DNA from: Actinoplanes utahensis
GTDB lineage: Bacteria; Actinomycetota; Actinomycetes; Mycobacteriales; Micromonosporaceae
Reading direction: 5' to 3'
NCBI RefSeq assembly: GCF_016862455.1
Contig: NZ_BOMZ01000085.1
Span: 1-64,000 of the forward strand
DNA: 64,000 nt
Shown here: one piece after another, positions 41,951-51,259 of the stretch
How positions within the stretch are numbered: the stretch's first letter is position 1
Layout of the letters: the number at the start of each line of letters is the position of its first letter
Notes under the pieces: generated by a model
What the model was told of the DNA's origin: nothing
Seen by the model: the letters and a program-made list of their open reading frames with translations, nothing else
Database searches by the model: none
Translations under genes and position numbers: made by a program

Positions 41951-42220
41951 GATCTTCTGAGTTTCCGGCGCACCGCTGAGGCGCAAACTCACAAGATCAC
42001 GCATGGTCAGCGCGAGTCGCCACGCTTCGCCGCGAGCCGTCGCGGGTCGTCGCGAGCCGTCGCGAGCCGTCGCGAGCCGTCGCGAGCCGCCGCGAGTCGT
42101 CGCGAGCCGCCGCGAGCCGCCGCGAGTCGTCGCGAGCCGCCGCGAGCCGTCGTGAGCCGTCGTGGGTCGTCGCGATCTTGTGAGTTTGCGCCGTCAGCAC
42201 AGCCGCGAACTCACAAGATC
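41951..42220. repeat. Decamer minisatellite flanked by two related hairpins
   Basis: About 14 units of a 10-bp repeat (GCCGTCGCGA and one-base variants) fill roughly 42020-42172. On each side is an inverted repeat of the same family: 41951-41998 and 42174-42220, each opening with GATCTT and closing with CACAAGATC around a GAGTTTGCG-type stem. The whole is a symmetric structure with no supported gene. Confidence 0.8.
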
Positions 42221-42290
42221 TGCTCGGCAGGCGCGCGGGGCCGACGGCGCGCGGCGCGGACGGTGCCGACGGCGCGCGGGACGGACGGCG

Positions 42291-42380
42291 GGGTCAGGCG
42301 GCGGCGCGCGGGACCGGCGGCGGGTCAGGCGGCGGCGCGGGACAGGCGGCGGGGTCAGGCGGCGGCGCGGGACAGGCGGT
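42291..42380. repeat. Three 30-bp repeats containing the sua5 stop codon
   Basis: The segment GGTCAGGCGGCGGCGCGGGA occurs with its TCA at 42294, 42325 and 42355. The copy at 42355 is the real stop of the minus-strand sua5 gene; the other two lie beyond it. Tandem duplication of the gene's last codons plus stop is the simplest reading. Bases 42221-42290 are low-complexity GC only. Confidence 0.7.
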
Positions 42381-43530
42381 CGTGGACGGCCAGCCAGTCC
42401 TCGGTCTGCGGCGGCTCCTGGATCAGGATCGTTGCGAATCCGGCGTCATCGAGGCGGTGCAGGGCCGCGTACAGGTCGGCCGCGTACTCTCGGGGGTCCG
42501 CGGAGAGGATCTCGGTGCCGTCGCCGCCCTCGTACGTCATCGTGGCCACCGGCTCGGGCAGCCCGGACCGCTCCACGTCCCGCACGTCCTTGCAGAGGAC
42601 GACCTTGGCGCGCGGCGCGTAGTGCCGCCGGCTCATGCCCGGCGACGGCCGCGCCGTCCCGTCCTCGGTCGCCGACTCCGGCAGCGCGATCGGGCCCACG
42701 GCATCGCGCAACACCCGCAGACTGAGGGCGCCCGGCCGCAGCAGCCGCGGCACGTCCCCGGTCAGGTCCAGGACCGTCGACTCGATCCCCCAGGAGCACG
42801 CGCCGCCGTCCAGGACCAGCGGCACGTCCGGCAGGCTGCGGACCACGTGGTCGGCGGTGGTCGGTGAGATGCCCTCGGAACGGTTGGCGCTGGGCGCCGC
42901 GAGCGGGAGTCCACTGGCCTCGAGAAGAGCCAGCGCCACCTCGTGCGCGGGCACCCGGACAGCCACCGTGTCGTTGGCCGCCCCGATCCCGGGCAGGTGC
43001 GGGGCGCGGCGAACGACCAGGGTCAACGGCCCGGGCCAGAACCGCGCCGCGAGATCGTCGGCCTGGGCCGGCCACTCGGCGGCCAGCTTCCGGGCCGCCG
43101 CCACGTCGGCGACGTGCACGATCAACGGATTCCAGGAGGGCCGGTTCTTGAGGCGGTAGATCTCGCCGACCGCCTTCTCCGAGAACGCGTCGGCGCCGAG
43201 CCCGTAGACGGTCTCGGTGGGAAACGCCACGACGGAGCCGGCGCGCAGGATCTCGGCGGCCCGGCGCAGCCCGTCCGCGTCGGGCCGCGCGATGCGGGAG
43301 GCCACGGACCTCTCGTCCGGCTCGTCGGCAACGGCCACCGGCTTCTCGCCGACGGAGCCGACGGGGTTCTCGTCGCCAGAGACCACGAGGTTGTCGCCGG
43401 TGAAGGCCACGGGATTCTCGTCGGGCAAGACCACGAGGTTGTCGTCGGTAACGGCCACGGGATTCTCGTCGGGCAAGACCACGAGGTTGTCGTCGGTGAG
43501 AGCCACAGGGTTCTCGTCGGGGAAGGTCAC
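42355..43530 (-). CDS. Sua5-type threonylcarbamoyl-AMP synthase with N-terminal 16-residue repeats
   Basis: Protein of 391 residues. Residues 1-75 contain about three and a half copies of a 16-residue unit (PDENPVALTDDNLVVL); ~90-280 form the YrdC domain (PTETVYGLGADAF, KNRPSWNPLIVH, APSANRS); the remainder is the Sua5 C-terminal domain after a linker with SPGMSRRHYAP. It makes the precursor for t6A in tRNAs reading ANN codons. GTG 43530 overlaps the phosphatase stop by 4 bases. A short YrdC paralogue is encoded 600 bp upstream in the same operon. Confidence 0.9.
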   Translation of the reverse strand: MTFPDENPVALTDDNLVVLPDENPVAVTDDNLVVLPDENPVAFTGDNLVVSGDENPVGSVGEKPVAVADEPDERSVASRIARPDADGLRRAAEILRAGSVVAFPTETVYGLGADAFSEKAVGEIYRLKNRPSWNPLIVHVADVAAARKLAAEWPAQADDLAARFWPGPLTLVVRRAPHLPGIGAANDTVAVRVPAHEVALALLEASGLPLAAPSANRSEGISPTTADHVVRSLPDVPLVLDGGACSWGIESTVLDLTGDVPRLLRPGALSLRVLRDAVGPIALPESATEDGTARPSPGMSRRHYAPRAKVVLCKDVRDVERSGLPEPVATMTYEGGDGTEILSADPREYAADLYAALHRLDDAGFATILIQEPPQTEDWLAVHDRLSRAAA

Positions 43531-44138
43531 GGGAGGAGCAACGCCGCGAGCGGCATCGTGGTGTCCTCGATCTCGTCGGCCACCCGGTGGAACGTCTGGT
43601 CGCCGCGTCCCCACGGGTCGTCCAGGTCGTCGGCGGCCTGCGGGGCGTCCGTGCCGCGCAGCCGGGCCGCCGCCTCGACGATCGCCACGCCCCGGGCGTG
43701 CACCGCGTCCGGTTTCGGCTCGGCCGGCGGCAGCGCGGCCGCGTCGACCCCGCTGAGCAGGCGGCCGAACTCGCCGAGCACGAAGGTGCGGTCGGCGGCG
43801 TCCGGGCGCAGGGCAACCACGTAGTCGTACTGATCGGCGGTGGCCGTGAGGATCAGGTCGGCCTCGTCGATGAAGTCGCCGCGCAGTTTGCGGGCCAGGA
43901 AGTTCTCGTCCGACCCGCGGCGGGCGCGGACCAGCCGGGCGGCCGGCGGGTTCATCTCCTCACCCTCGTGCCAGCCGCCGGTGCCGGCGCTGACGCTGCG
44001 CAGCAGGTGACCGCCGTCGGCGTCACCGGCCCGGTCCCGGACGGCGCGGGCCAGCAGGCGCTCGGCCATCGGCGACCGGCAGATGTTGCCCATGCAGATG
44101 TGCAGAACGGTGAACGGTGCCAACTCAGTCCTGCCCAT
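43527..44138 (-). CDS. Low-molecular-weight protein tyrosine/arginine phosphatase
   Basis: Protein of 203 residues. The N-terminal P-loop CMGNICRS (C-x5-R) and the later DDPWG (general-acid Asp) define the family. B. subtilis has the arginine phosphatase YwlE in the same glyA-ywl context, and actinobacterial homologues may be tyrosine or arginine phosphatases; the residue specificity is not decided. ATG 44138 is inside the end of yrdC (14-base overlap), and the next gene overlaps by 4 bases. Confidence 0.88.
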   Translation of the reverse strand: MGRTELAPFTVLHICMGNICRSPMAERLLARAVRDRAGDADGGHLLRSVSAGTGGWHEGEEMNPPAARLVRARRGSDENFLARKLRGDFIDEADLILTATADQYDYVVALRPDAADRTFVLGEFGRLLSGVDAAALPPAEPKPDAVHARGVAIVEAAARLRGTDAPQAADDLDDPWGRGDQTFHRVADEIEDTTMPLAALLLP

Positions 44139-44769
44139 CGACGATGTCGGGAACCACGTCACGGAGCTTCTCGAGGGGGATCGCCCCGGCCCGCAGCATC
44201 CGGGGCACGTCGCCGGTGACGTCGACGATCGTGCTCGGGGCGGGGTCGAGGGCCGGGCCGGCCTCGAGGTAGACGCGAACCGCGTACTCCAGCTGGTCGC
44301 GGGCCTCCTCCGCGGTGAGCGGGGCGGGCGAGCCGAGCTTGTTGGCGGTGGTGACGGCCATCGGGCCGACCTCGCGCAGCACCTCCAGGGCGACCGGGTG
44401 CAGCGGCATGCGGACCGCCACGGCGCCCCCGGTGTCGCCGAGATCCCAGGTCAGGCTGGGCGAGTGCTCCACGATGATGGTCAGCGCGCCGGGCCAGAAC
44501 GCGTCGGCCAGCTCACGGGCCGCACGCGGCAGCGAATAGGTCAGCCCGTCGAGGGTGTGCCGGGAGCCGACCAGCACCGGCGGCGGCACCCGGCGGTCGG
44601 AGCCGCGGGCGTGGTGCAGCTGGGTGATCGCGTGCGTGGCGAACGCGTCGGCGCCCACCCCGTAGACCGTGTCGGTGGGGAGCACCACGAGCTCGCCGCT
44701 CTTGGCCGCTTCGACGGCGGCGGCGATGCCACGGTCCCGGTCCGCGACGGTGGCGCAGTCGTAGAGCAT
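44125..44769 (-). CDS. L-threonylcarbamoyladenylate synthase (short YrdC type)
   Basis: Protein of 214 residues limited to the YrdC fold: PTDTVYGVGADAF, RVPPPVLVGSRHTL, WPGALTIIVEHS, TTANKLGSPAP. The canonical KxR-(S/N) substrate region reads GSDRRVPPP, less like the standard KxRP pattern than the Sua5 copy next door (KNRPSWNP). It is the M. tuberculosis Rv1301 orthologue by position, just after prmC. ATG 44769 preferred over GTG 44772. Confidence 0.9.
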   Translation of the reverse strand: MLYDCATVADRDRGIAAAVEAAKSGELVVLPTDTVYGVGADAFATHAITQLHHARGSDRRVPPPVLVGSRHTLDGLTYSLPRAARELADAFWPGALTIIVEHSPSLTWDLGDTGGAVAVRMPLHPVALEVLREVGPMAVTTANKLGSPAPLTAEEARDQLEYAVRVYLEAGPALDPAPSTIVDVTGDVPRMLRAGAIPLEKLRDVVPDIVDGQD

Positions 44770-44805
44770 CACGGGATGCAGTCTGCCATGTGGCGCTGCG
44801 GTGTC

Positions 44806-45681
44806 CTACCGGCGGCGGGCTGTCGCGTACCGGGGACGCCCGGTGAGGTCCCGGTGGGCCGTCACCTCGATGAACCGGCCGTCCGCGCGGAGCAGTTCCG
44901 GCACCGCTTCACCGTGCACGTCGTCGTGTTCGATACCGACCGATCCGCCCGGTTTGAGCAGTGCGGCGGCCAGCTCGATCACCGGCCGGATGATCTCCAG
45001 CCCGTCGTCGCCGCCGAAGACCGCCTCGGCCGGGTCGTGCCCGGACACCTCGGCCGGGACCGCGGTGCCGTCCGGCACGTAGGGCGGGTTGCACAGCAGC
45101 ACGTCCACCGATCCTCGCAGCTCGGACAGCAACGCGGGGTCGGTGACGTCGCCCGCCACCACCTCGGCGACCAGGTAGCCGGCGGTGTTGCGGCGCAGCC
45201 AGGTCAGCGCGGCCGGGGACCGTTCCACCGCGATCACCCGGCCGGCCTTCGTCTCGTCGGCGATCGCGACGGCGATCGCGCCGCTGCCGCTGCACAGGTC
45301 GACCACCACCGCGCCGGGCATGGTGCGTTCCACTCCCCACCCGGCCAGCAGCTCGGTCTCGGGCCGCGGCACGAAGACGCCGTCGCCGACCGCGAGTTCC
45401 ACATAGCGGAACGCGGCCGTGCCGAGAAGGTGCTGCAACGGAATCCGGCGGGCCCGCTGCTCGACCAGTTCCCGGAACCGGGTCAGCTCCGCGGCCCGGA
45501 TCGTGTCGATCAGCGGGAGCCGTCCCCGGAAGACGCCGAGCACATGGGCGGCCAGAAGCTCGGCGTCGACCCGCGGCGACGCCACCCCGGCCTTGGCGAG
45601 ATCGACGGCGGCCGCTGCCAGTGCGGATGCCAACCCGGTCCGATCCGTGCCTTCCGGGGGCTGTTCGTGTCGCGGTGTCAC
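44806..45681 (-). CDS. prmC: Peptide chain release factor N5-glutamine methyltransferase
   Basis: SAM-dependent methyltransferase of 291 residues that modifies the GGQ glutamine of release factors. The N-terminal helical domain is followed by VPRPETELL, the SAM motif VVDLCSGSGAIAVAIA and the catalytic NPPY. Normally next to prfA; here 2.9 kb with two plus-strand genes intervene. Confidence 0.94.
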   Translation of the reverse strand: MTPRHEQPPEGTDRTGLASALAAAAVDLAKAGVASPRVDAELLAAHVLGVFRGRLPLIDTIRAAELTRFRELVEQRARRIPLQHLLGTAAFRYVELAVGDGVFVPRPETELLAGWGVERTMPGAVVVDLCSGSGAIAVAIADETKAGRVIAVERSPAALTWLRRNTAGYLVAEVVAGDVTDPALLSELRGSVDVLLCNPPYVPDGTAVPAEVSGHDPAEAVFGGDDGLEIIRPVIELAAALLKPGGSVGIEHDDVHGEAVPELLRADGRFIEVTAHRDLTGRPRYATARRR

Positions 45682-45745
45682 GGCATAATCATGAGACGTC
45701 GCGCACGCGAGGCCGTCGGCGGGACCGTTGGAGGCGCACCATGGG

Positions 45746-47257
45746 GTGGCTGGGTCGGTGAGTTGGCTGGACCAGCTCGCGGAACACGTCGAGGACCTTC
45801 GCCGTGCCGGTCACCTGCAGCAGACCGGGCAGTCCGCCGCGGCGCTGCCGATCCTGGACGGTGTGCTCGCCGCCGCCTCCGATCCTCAGACCCGGGCGTA
45901 CGCGCTGGTCCAGCGCTTCGGCGCACTGATCAATCTGGGCCGGGCCGCCGAGCTGGCGGCCGCGATGGCCGCCAGCGCCGAGGCGGTCCGCGAGGTGCCC
46001 GACCCCTATCTGCGCGGCCAGATGCACGCCTTCGCCGCGCTCGCCGCCCACCTGCTGAGCAACCTGGACCGCGGCGTCACTCATCTGGTGCAGGCCGCCC
46101 GGGCGCTGGCCGCCGTGCCGGAGCGCGACTCGGAGACCGCCTGGGGCTGGCACGACCTCGCCATGGCGTACTCGTACCTCGGCTTCCACGGCCAAGCGCT
46201 CACCGCGATCGAGCAGGCCCGCGAGGTCGGCGCCTCGGCCGGTCTGGCGCCGGAGGTCTTCGCCGCTCCCGGCATCCGGCTGCGCAACGCGGTCGCGCTC
46301 GATCATCAAGGTGACACCGACGGCTGCCTGCGGGTGCTGCGCGACATCGACGCCGAGCTGTCGCGGTACATCGCCACCGACCAGCTGCGCCCCGGCAGCC
46401 GCACGGTGTACGGCTACGCCCTCGCCCGCCGGGCCGCCCTCGGTGAGCCGACCGGCCCGGACGCGGCCCGCTGGCTGACCGGCGGCGGCGACAGCGCCCG
46501 GACCCGTGACCTGCGACATCTCGGTTCGGTGTGCCTGGCCATCGCGGCCGGCCGGCCGGGGCAGGCGCTGGCCCTGCTGGAGGCGGTGCCGGTCTCCGCC
46601 GAGGTGCTGGGCGCCCCGGAACCGGCCCGGCTGCGCAGCATCTGCCACGCCAGCGCGGGCGACCACGCCGCCGCGCAGTCCGCCGACCGGTACGCGTTCC
46701 GCCTCGCCGCCCTGCGTATCGACCAGCTCCGGGACGGTTACCTGGACGGGGTGGCCGCCCGCCTGGACGCCCAGGAGAGCCACCGCGACCCCGGGCGGTA
46801 CGGGGACGAGACCCTCACCGACCCGCTCACCGGCCTGCCCAACCGCCGCCAGCTGGAGCGGTACGTGGATTCGCTGCTGTCCCGTGGTGAGCGGGCCGCG
46901 GTCGGCGTCTGCGACGTGGTCGGTTTCACCACCGTGAACCTGCGGCACGGCCGGCACTGTGGCGACCTGGTGCTTCAGCGGATCGCCGGGGTGCTGCACC
47001 GGGTGATGCGCCGCGGTGACTTCGTGGCCCGTTTCGCCGGTGACGAGTTCGTGCTGGTGCTGCCGGGCGCCGGCCCGCACCAGGCGGCCGAGGTGGCCCG
47101 CCGGATCGGTGCCGCCGCCGGCGCGGAGAACTGGCAGGCCCTGGTTCCGGGCACGCCGATCGGCCTGGCCTCCGGCTGGTCCGAGGTGGGCACGAACGGG
47201 CGGGGGCTGAGCGCCGCCCTGGCCTCCGCCGCCGCCAACCGGAAACCGACTGCATGA
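45746..47257 (+). CDS. TPR-GGDEF diguanylate cyclase
   Basis: Soluble protein of about 503 residues. Residues 1-330 are helical TPR-like repeats; ~365-500 a GGDEF domain starting DPLTGLPNRRQ, with active-site motif AGDEF (variant first Gly) and the inhibitory I-site RRGD five residues before it. It should make c-di-GMP with product inhibition. No membrane segment. Start is uncertain: GTG 45746 is 11 bases after GGAGG; TTG 45728 and GTG 45758 are alternatives. Its end overlaps the PQQ-propeller gene by 4 bases. Confidence 0.85.
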   Translation: MAGSVSWLDQLAEHVEDLRRAGHLQQTGQSAAALPILDGVLAAASDPQTRAYALVQRFGALINLGRAAELAAAMAASAEAVREVPDPYLRGQMHAFAALAAHLLSNLDRGVTHLVQAARALAAVPERDSETAWGWHDLAMAYSYLGFHGQALTAIEQAREVGASAGLAPEVFAAPGIRLRNAVALDHQGDTDGCLRVLRDIDAELSRYIATDQLRPGSRTVYGYALARRAALGEPTGPDAARWLTGGGDSARTRDLRHLGSVCLAIAAGRPGQALALLEAVPVSAEVLGAPEPARLRSICHASAGDHAAAQSADRYAFRLAALRIDQLRDGYLDGVAARLDAQESHRDPGRYGDETLTDPLTGLPNRRQLERYVDSLLSRGERAAVGVCDVVGFTTVNLRHGRHCGDLVLQRIAGVLHRVMRRGDFVARFAGDEFVLVLPGAGPHQAAEVARRIGAAAGAENWQALVPGTPIGLASGWSEVGTNGRGLSAALASAAANRKPTA

Positions 47258-48621
47258 CGATGACCGTGATCGACCTGGGCGACGTCTCCGGCCCGCAACC
47301 GGAACGGGCCGGGAGCGGCGGCCCGTTGGCCGGCGAGTTCCGTCGGGGCACGGTGCGGCGGCTGGCGTTGGCGGCGATGGCGGTGGTGTGCGCGGTGGCC
47401 CTGGGCGCGTCGGCCCGTCCCGTTCCGCCGCTGGTCCACGAGCTGTGGTCGGGGCCGATCACCGAGCAGGACCGGATCGCGTTCGACGGCGACACCCTCT
47501 TCCTGCACCGGTACAACGGCTGGGAGAACGTGCTGAGCGCCCTCGACGCGGCGACCGGCACGGTTCGCTGGACCCGGCCGCTCGGCAAGCAGGTCTTCGA
47601 GCTGGACTCGGCGGCCTCGGTGGGCGTGATCCTGTTGCCCGGCGACGAGCGGACGGTCCGGGCCACGAACACCGACGGCAGCACCACCCTGGTGACCTTC
47701 GCGAGCTCGGTGATCGCGATCGACCCGGCTACCGGCCGGGATCTGTGGAGACGGTCCGGCGGCTACGAGTACACCGCCCGCCGTGACGGGATCCTGCTGA
47801 CCGACCGCGGCGACGACGGCATGCTGACGAGGGGCCGGCTGGTTCATCCGCGGACCGGGGCGGTCATCTGGGAGCGGCCCCTCCCCCGCGCCGACTCGTA
47901 CGCCACCGAGTTCCGCCATGGCGCCCCGTTCCGGCTGGTCGCCGTCACCCCGGCCGGCGACGTCACCGTGCTGAACTACGCCGACGGCGCTCCGGTGGTG
48001 ACCGGCCGGATCCCCTGGCTCTCCGGGGCCGCGGCCGGCGACGGGGGTAGTTCCCTGTCGACCGCCCCGGGGCTGCTGCTGGTCAACCGGACCGAGAAGG
48101 GCTCCGGCTCGGTCACCGCCTACCGGATCGACACCCTGGACCGGCTCTGGCACCGGGACGGGGACCAGCACCTCTCCAGCCACGAGTGCGGGCCGGTGGT
48201 CTGCCTGGTCAACATCGATTCGTTCCAGGCGCTGGATCCGCTGACCGGCGCACTGCGCTGGGCCGGTTCCGGCTATCCGAGCACCTTCGGCACCAGCGAC
48301 GGCGACGTCCTGATGACCTCCGCGGCCGGCGACGACACCGAGACGATGGTGCGTGACGCGGCGACCGGGCGGCAGCGCGGCTCCGCGATCCGGGGCTGGC
48401 CGGCGTTCTCCACAGTCGACGCCGGCCACGTGCTGTTCCTGCACAACTCGCCGCCGAATCCGGCACCCGCCGCGGTACGGCGGCTCGACCTGGCGACCGG
48501 CGGGGTCACCCTGCTGGGCGACCTCCCGCTGGTCGGTTCGGGCCGCTGCACCAGCGCCGGCCGTTACCTGGCCTGTTACTCCGCCGGCCGGTTGGTGGTC
48601 AGCACGGTCAGCGGCGGGTGA
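47254..48621 (+). CDS. Membrane-anchored PQQ-like beta-propeller protein
   Basis: Protein of 455 residues: a basic cytoplasmic N-terminus, one membrane helix (~37-53), then an outside beta-propeller of PQQ-like repeats ([33 protein letters not shown]). Enzyme PQQ-dehydrogenase residues are not evident, so it is more likely a binding or scaffold protein. ATGA overlap with the GGDEF gene implies a common task, perhaps sensing outside and c-di-GMP signalling inside. Two Cys at ~308 and ~313 (HECGPVVC) could form a disulfide. Its 3' end overlaps prfA by 14 bases. Confidence 0.8.
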   Translation: MTMTVIDLGDVSGPQPERAGSGGPLAGEFRRGTVRRLALAAMAVVCAVALGASARPVPPLVHELWSGPITEQDRIAFDGDTLFLHRYNGWENVLSALDAATGTVRWTRPLGKQVFELDSAASVGVILLPGDERTVRATNTDGSTTLVTFASSVIAIDPATGRDLWRRSGGYEYTARRDGILLTDRGDDGMLTRGRLVHPRTGAVIWERPLPRADSYATEFRHGAPFRLVAVTPAGDVTVLNYADGAPVVTGRIPWLSGAAAGDGGSSLSTAPGLLLVNRTEKGSGSVTAYRIDTLDRLWHRDGDQHLSSHECGPVVCLVNIDSFQALDPLTGALRWAGSGYPSTFGTSDGDVLMTSAAGDDTETMVRDAATGRQRGSAIRGWPAFSTVDAGHVLFLHNSPPNPAPAAVRRLDLATGGVTLLGDLPLVGSGRCTSAGRYLACYSAGRLVVSTVSGG

Positions 48622-49696
48622 GCTCGGTGTCGCCGGCGAGCCGGGCCGCCCGGTCCGCCTCGGCCAGCGCGTCCAGCACCCCGTCCAGTTCCCCGCCGAG
48701 GACCAGATCCAGGTTGTACGCGGTGTAGCCGATCCGGTGGTCGGTGATCCGGTTCTGCGGGAAGTTGTAGGTGCGGACCCGCTCGGAACGGTCGACCGTT
48801 CGCACCTGGGCCTTGCGGGCGTCACCGGCCACCGCGTCCGCCGCCTCCTGAGCCTGCGCCAGCAGCCGCGACCGCAGGATGCGCATCGCCGACTCCTTGT
48901 TCTGCAGCTGGCTCTTCTCGTTCTGGCAGCTCACCACGGTGCCGGTGGGCAGGTGGGTGATCCGTACCGCGGAGTCGGTGGTGTTGACCGACTGCCCGCC
49001 GGGCCCGGACGAGCGGTAGACGTCGATCCGCAGGTCACCCGGCTCGATGTGAATCTCCACATCCTCGGCCTCGGGCAGCACCAGCACGCCGGCGGCCGAG
49101 GTGTGGATCCGGCCCTGCGACTCGGTGACCGGCACCCGCTGCACCCGGTGCACGCCGCCTTCCCACTTCATCCGGGACCAGACGCCGTGGCCGCCCTCGG
49201 GAACACCCTTCGTCTTGACCGCCACCGAGATGTCCTTGACGCCGCCCAGGTCCGACTCCTGCGAGTCGATCACCTCGACGATCCAGCCGCGGCGCTCCGC
49301 GTACCGGCTGTACATCCGCAGCAGGTCGCTCGCGAACAGCGCCGACTCCTGACCGCCCTCGCCCGCCTTGATCTCGACGATCACGTCCTTGGCGTCGTTC
49401 GGGTCGCGCGGCATCAGCATCTCGCCGAGCTTCTCCTCCAGCGCGGGCAGCACCGCCGCGACCGCCTCGACCTCGGAGGCGAACGACGGGTCCTCGGCGG
49501 CCAGTTCCCGCGCGGCGGCCAGGTCGGCGCGGGCCGCCTCCAGCTCCTGGTGGGCGGTGTTGAGCGGGGCCAGCTCGGCGAACCGGCGGCCGATCCGCCG
49601 GACCAGCGCCTGGTCGGCGTGGATGGACGGGTCCTCCATCCGCTTCTCCAGGTCCGCGTACTCGTCGAGAAGCGTGGTCAGACGGTCGTTGCTCAT
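48608..49696 (-). CDS. prfA: Peptide chain release factor 1
   Basis: Class I release factor of 362 residues reading UAA/UAG. The GGQ motif is in [17 protein letters not shown] and the PxT-type anticodon region in [18 protein letters not shown] 49696 is chosen because the family starts there; the open frame upstream crosses rpmE. It lies 86 bases after rpmE with a hairpin in between. Confidence 0.96.
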   Translation of the reverse strand: MSNDRLTTLLDEYADLEKRMEDPSIHADQALVRRIGRRFAELAPLNTAHQELEAARADLAAARELAAEDPSFASEVEAVAAVLPALEEKLGEMLMPRDPNDAKDVIVEIKAGEGGQESALFASDLLRMYSRYAERRGWIVEVIDSQESDLGGVKDISVAVKTKGVPEGGHGVWSRMKWEGGVHRVQRVPVTESQGRIHTSAAGVLVLPEAEDVEIHIEPGDLRIDVYRSSGPGGQSVNTTDSAVRITHLPTGTVVSCQNEKSQLQNKESAMRILRSRLLAQAQEAADAVAGDARKAQVRTVDRSERVRTYNFPQNRITDHRIGYTAYNLDLVLGGELDGVLDALAEADRAARLAGDTELTRR

Positions 49697-49739
49697 CGGT
49701 CTCTCCCCGAGCCGGATGGAAAAGCGAACCACACACGCG

Positions 49740-49775
49740 AACGGCGCCCGTCCCGAATCCGGGACGGGCGCCGTT
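49740..49775 (-). terminator. Hairpin between rpmE and prfA
   Basis: AACGGCGCCCGTCCCG and its exact complement (16 bp) around a 4-base loop, starting 7 bases after the rpmE stop. No clear U-run; may attenuate rather than end transcription into prfA. Confidence 0.75.
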
Positions 49776-49782
49776 GAAGCAG

Positions 49783-50007
49783 TTACTTCTTCTTCGCGGC
49801 AGTGACCTTGGCGTACTTCGCCTGGAACTTCGCGACCCGGCCCGCGGTGTCGAGGACGCGCTGCTTGCCGGTGTAGAACGGGTGGCAGGCGCTGCAGGTC
49901 TCGACGCGGATCTCCGCGCCCTTCGCGGTGCTGCGGGTGCTGAAGCTGCTGCCGCAGGAGCAGATGACCTCGGTGGTCGTGTACTCCGGGTGGATGCCGC
50001 TCTTCAT
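49783..50007 (-). CDS. rpmE: 50S ribosomal protein L31 (zinc-binding form)
   Basis: Ribosomal protein of 74 residues starting [19 protein letters not shown]. Cys pairs ICSCG and CSACH give the zinc-binding C+ type. ATG 50007 is the family start; 33 more codons upstream are open but unrelated. Divergent from the RNA-repair operon by 196 bases. Confidence 0.95.
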   Translation of the reverse strand: MKSGIHPEYTTTEVICSCGSSFSTRSTAKGAEIRVETCSACHPFYTGKQRVLDTAGRVAKFQAKYAKVTAAKKK

Positions 50008-50203
50008 GTCTTCTCGGTCCCTCTCGAATGGTCGGGCCGCCGGGTCGCCGTCCTGCTGGAGCGGCGTGAACCGGAACCCTTCTTGGCCGATGTACCAGTC
50101 TGCCATGCCGCCCGTACCGGCCGGAAATCAGGAGGCGCAACTGGATTCATGCTGGTTAACGTGAGCCTCCCTTCGTTCATTCCCCCCGGGAAGGCACCCC
50201 CCC

Positions 50204-51259
50204 ATGACGCTGCTGCACGACGTCCTCGATCCGGCCGAACTGGCCGCCGCGATCGACAACGGGCTCGTCCGCCTGCAGCGCCACCCCACGCTGCCGTTCA
50301 CGATCTACAACTACACCGAGGCCTGTCAGTACTCGGCGGCCTGGAGCCCGGTCACGCTCGCCTGCCGGGGCCTGATCGTGGACGCCGCCGGCCGGATCGC
50401 CGCCCGTCCGTTCCCGAAGTTCTTCAACCACACGGAGAGCCAGGCGCCGGCGCTCGATCCGGGCGCGGCGGTGACGGTCACCGACAAGGCGGACGGCAGC
50501 CTGGGTGTGATCTATCACGACGGCTCCGGCTTCGCCGTCGCCACGCGGGGGTCCTTCGCCTCGGATCAGGCACGGCACGCCACCGACCTGCTGCGTACGC
50601 GGTACGCGTCCTTCGTACCCCCGCGGGGTTTGACCGTGCTCGTCGAGATCGTCTACCCGGAGAACCGGATCGTCGTCGACTACCAGGGGCTGGACGACCT
50701 GATCCTGCTCGGCGCGGTGGAGATCGCGACCGGCCGCAGTCACGGCCCGGAGGCGGTGCCGGACTGGCCGGGCCCGGTGGTGGAGACGTTCGCCTACACG
50801 AGTCTGGCCGAGGCGCTCGCCGCTCCGGCCCGGCACGGCCGGGAAGGTCTGGTCGTGCACTTCACCGAGGCCGATCAGCGGGTGAAGATCAAGTACGCGG
50901 ACTACGTGCGCCTGCACCGCCTGGTGACCGGTCTCACACCCCGGACGGTGTGGGACATCCTCGCCAACGGCGGCGACCTGGACGCGCTCACCGAGCCGCT
51001 GCCCGACGAGTTCCACGTCTGGGTGCGGGGCGTCGCCGAGAAGCTCACCGCGGCGGTGGACGAGCGGGCTGCGGCGGTCGAGGCGGCGTACGAGAAGATC
51101 ATCGCCTCGTTGCCGGAGGGCTGGGGCCGTAGGGAGTTCGCGGCCGAGGCCGTGCGCACCGAGTTCCGTAGTGAGCTGTTCCTGCGGCTCGACGGCAAGG
51201 ACTACCGTCCCGGCCTGTGGCAGCGGGCCCGGCCCGCGGTCGTCAAGGAGGATCAGTGA
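50204..51259 (+). CDS. T4 Rnl1-like RNA ligase
   Basis: ATP-dependent RNA ligase of 351 residues that seals 3'-OH/5'-phosphate RNA ends through a lysyl-AMP intermediate. Nucleotidyltransferase motifs in order: the pre-motif CRGLIVDAAGRIAARPFPKF (~54-73), motif I KADGS with Lys95, motif III LVEIVYPENRIVVDY (146-160), motif IV EGLVVHF (214-220), motif V VKIKYADYVRLH (227-238). A helical C-terminal domain follows, as in Rnl1, where it recognises tRNA. First gene of a three-gene operon; its stop overlaps the kinase-phosphatase start by 4 bases. Confidence 0.9.
   Translation: MTLLHDVLDPAELAAAIDNGLVRLQRHPTLPFTIYNYTEACQYSAAWSPVTLACRGLIVDAAGRIAARPFPKFFNHTESQAPALDPGAAVTVTDKADGSLGVIYHDGSGFAVATRGSFASDQARHATDLLRTRYASFVPPRGLTVLVEIVYPENRIVVDYQGLDDLILLGAVEIATGRSHGPEAVPDWPGPVVETFAYTSLAEALAAPARHGREGLVVHFTEADQRVKIKYADYVRLHRLVTGLTPRTVWDILANGGDLDALTEPLPDEFHVWVRGVAEKLTAAVDERAAAVEAAYEKIIASLPEGWGRREFAAEAVRTEFRSELFLRLDGKDYRPGLWQRARPAVVKEDQ

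Noticed and set aside
41997-42200. Short frames over the decamer array (both strands)
   Set aside because: Simple-repeat peptides only; no start context.
41951-42380. Possible CRISPR array
   Set aside because: Repeats are direct tandem units without unique spacers, and no cas genes are in the window.
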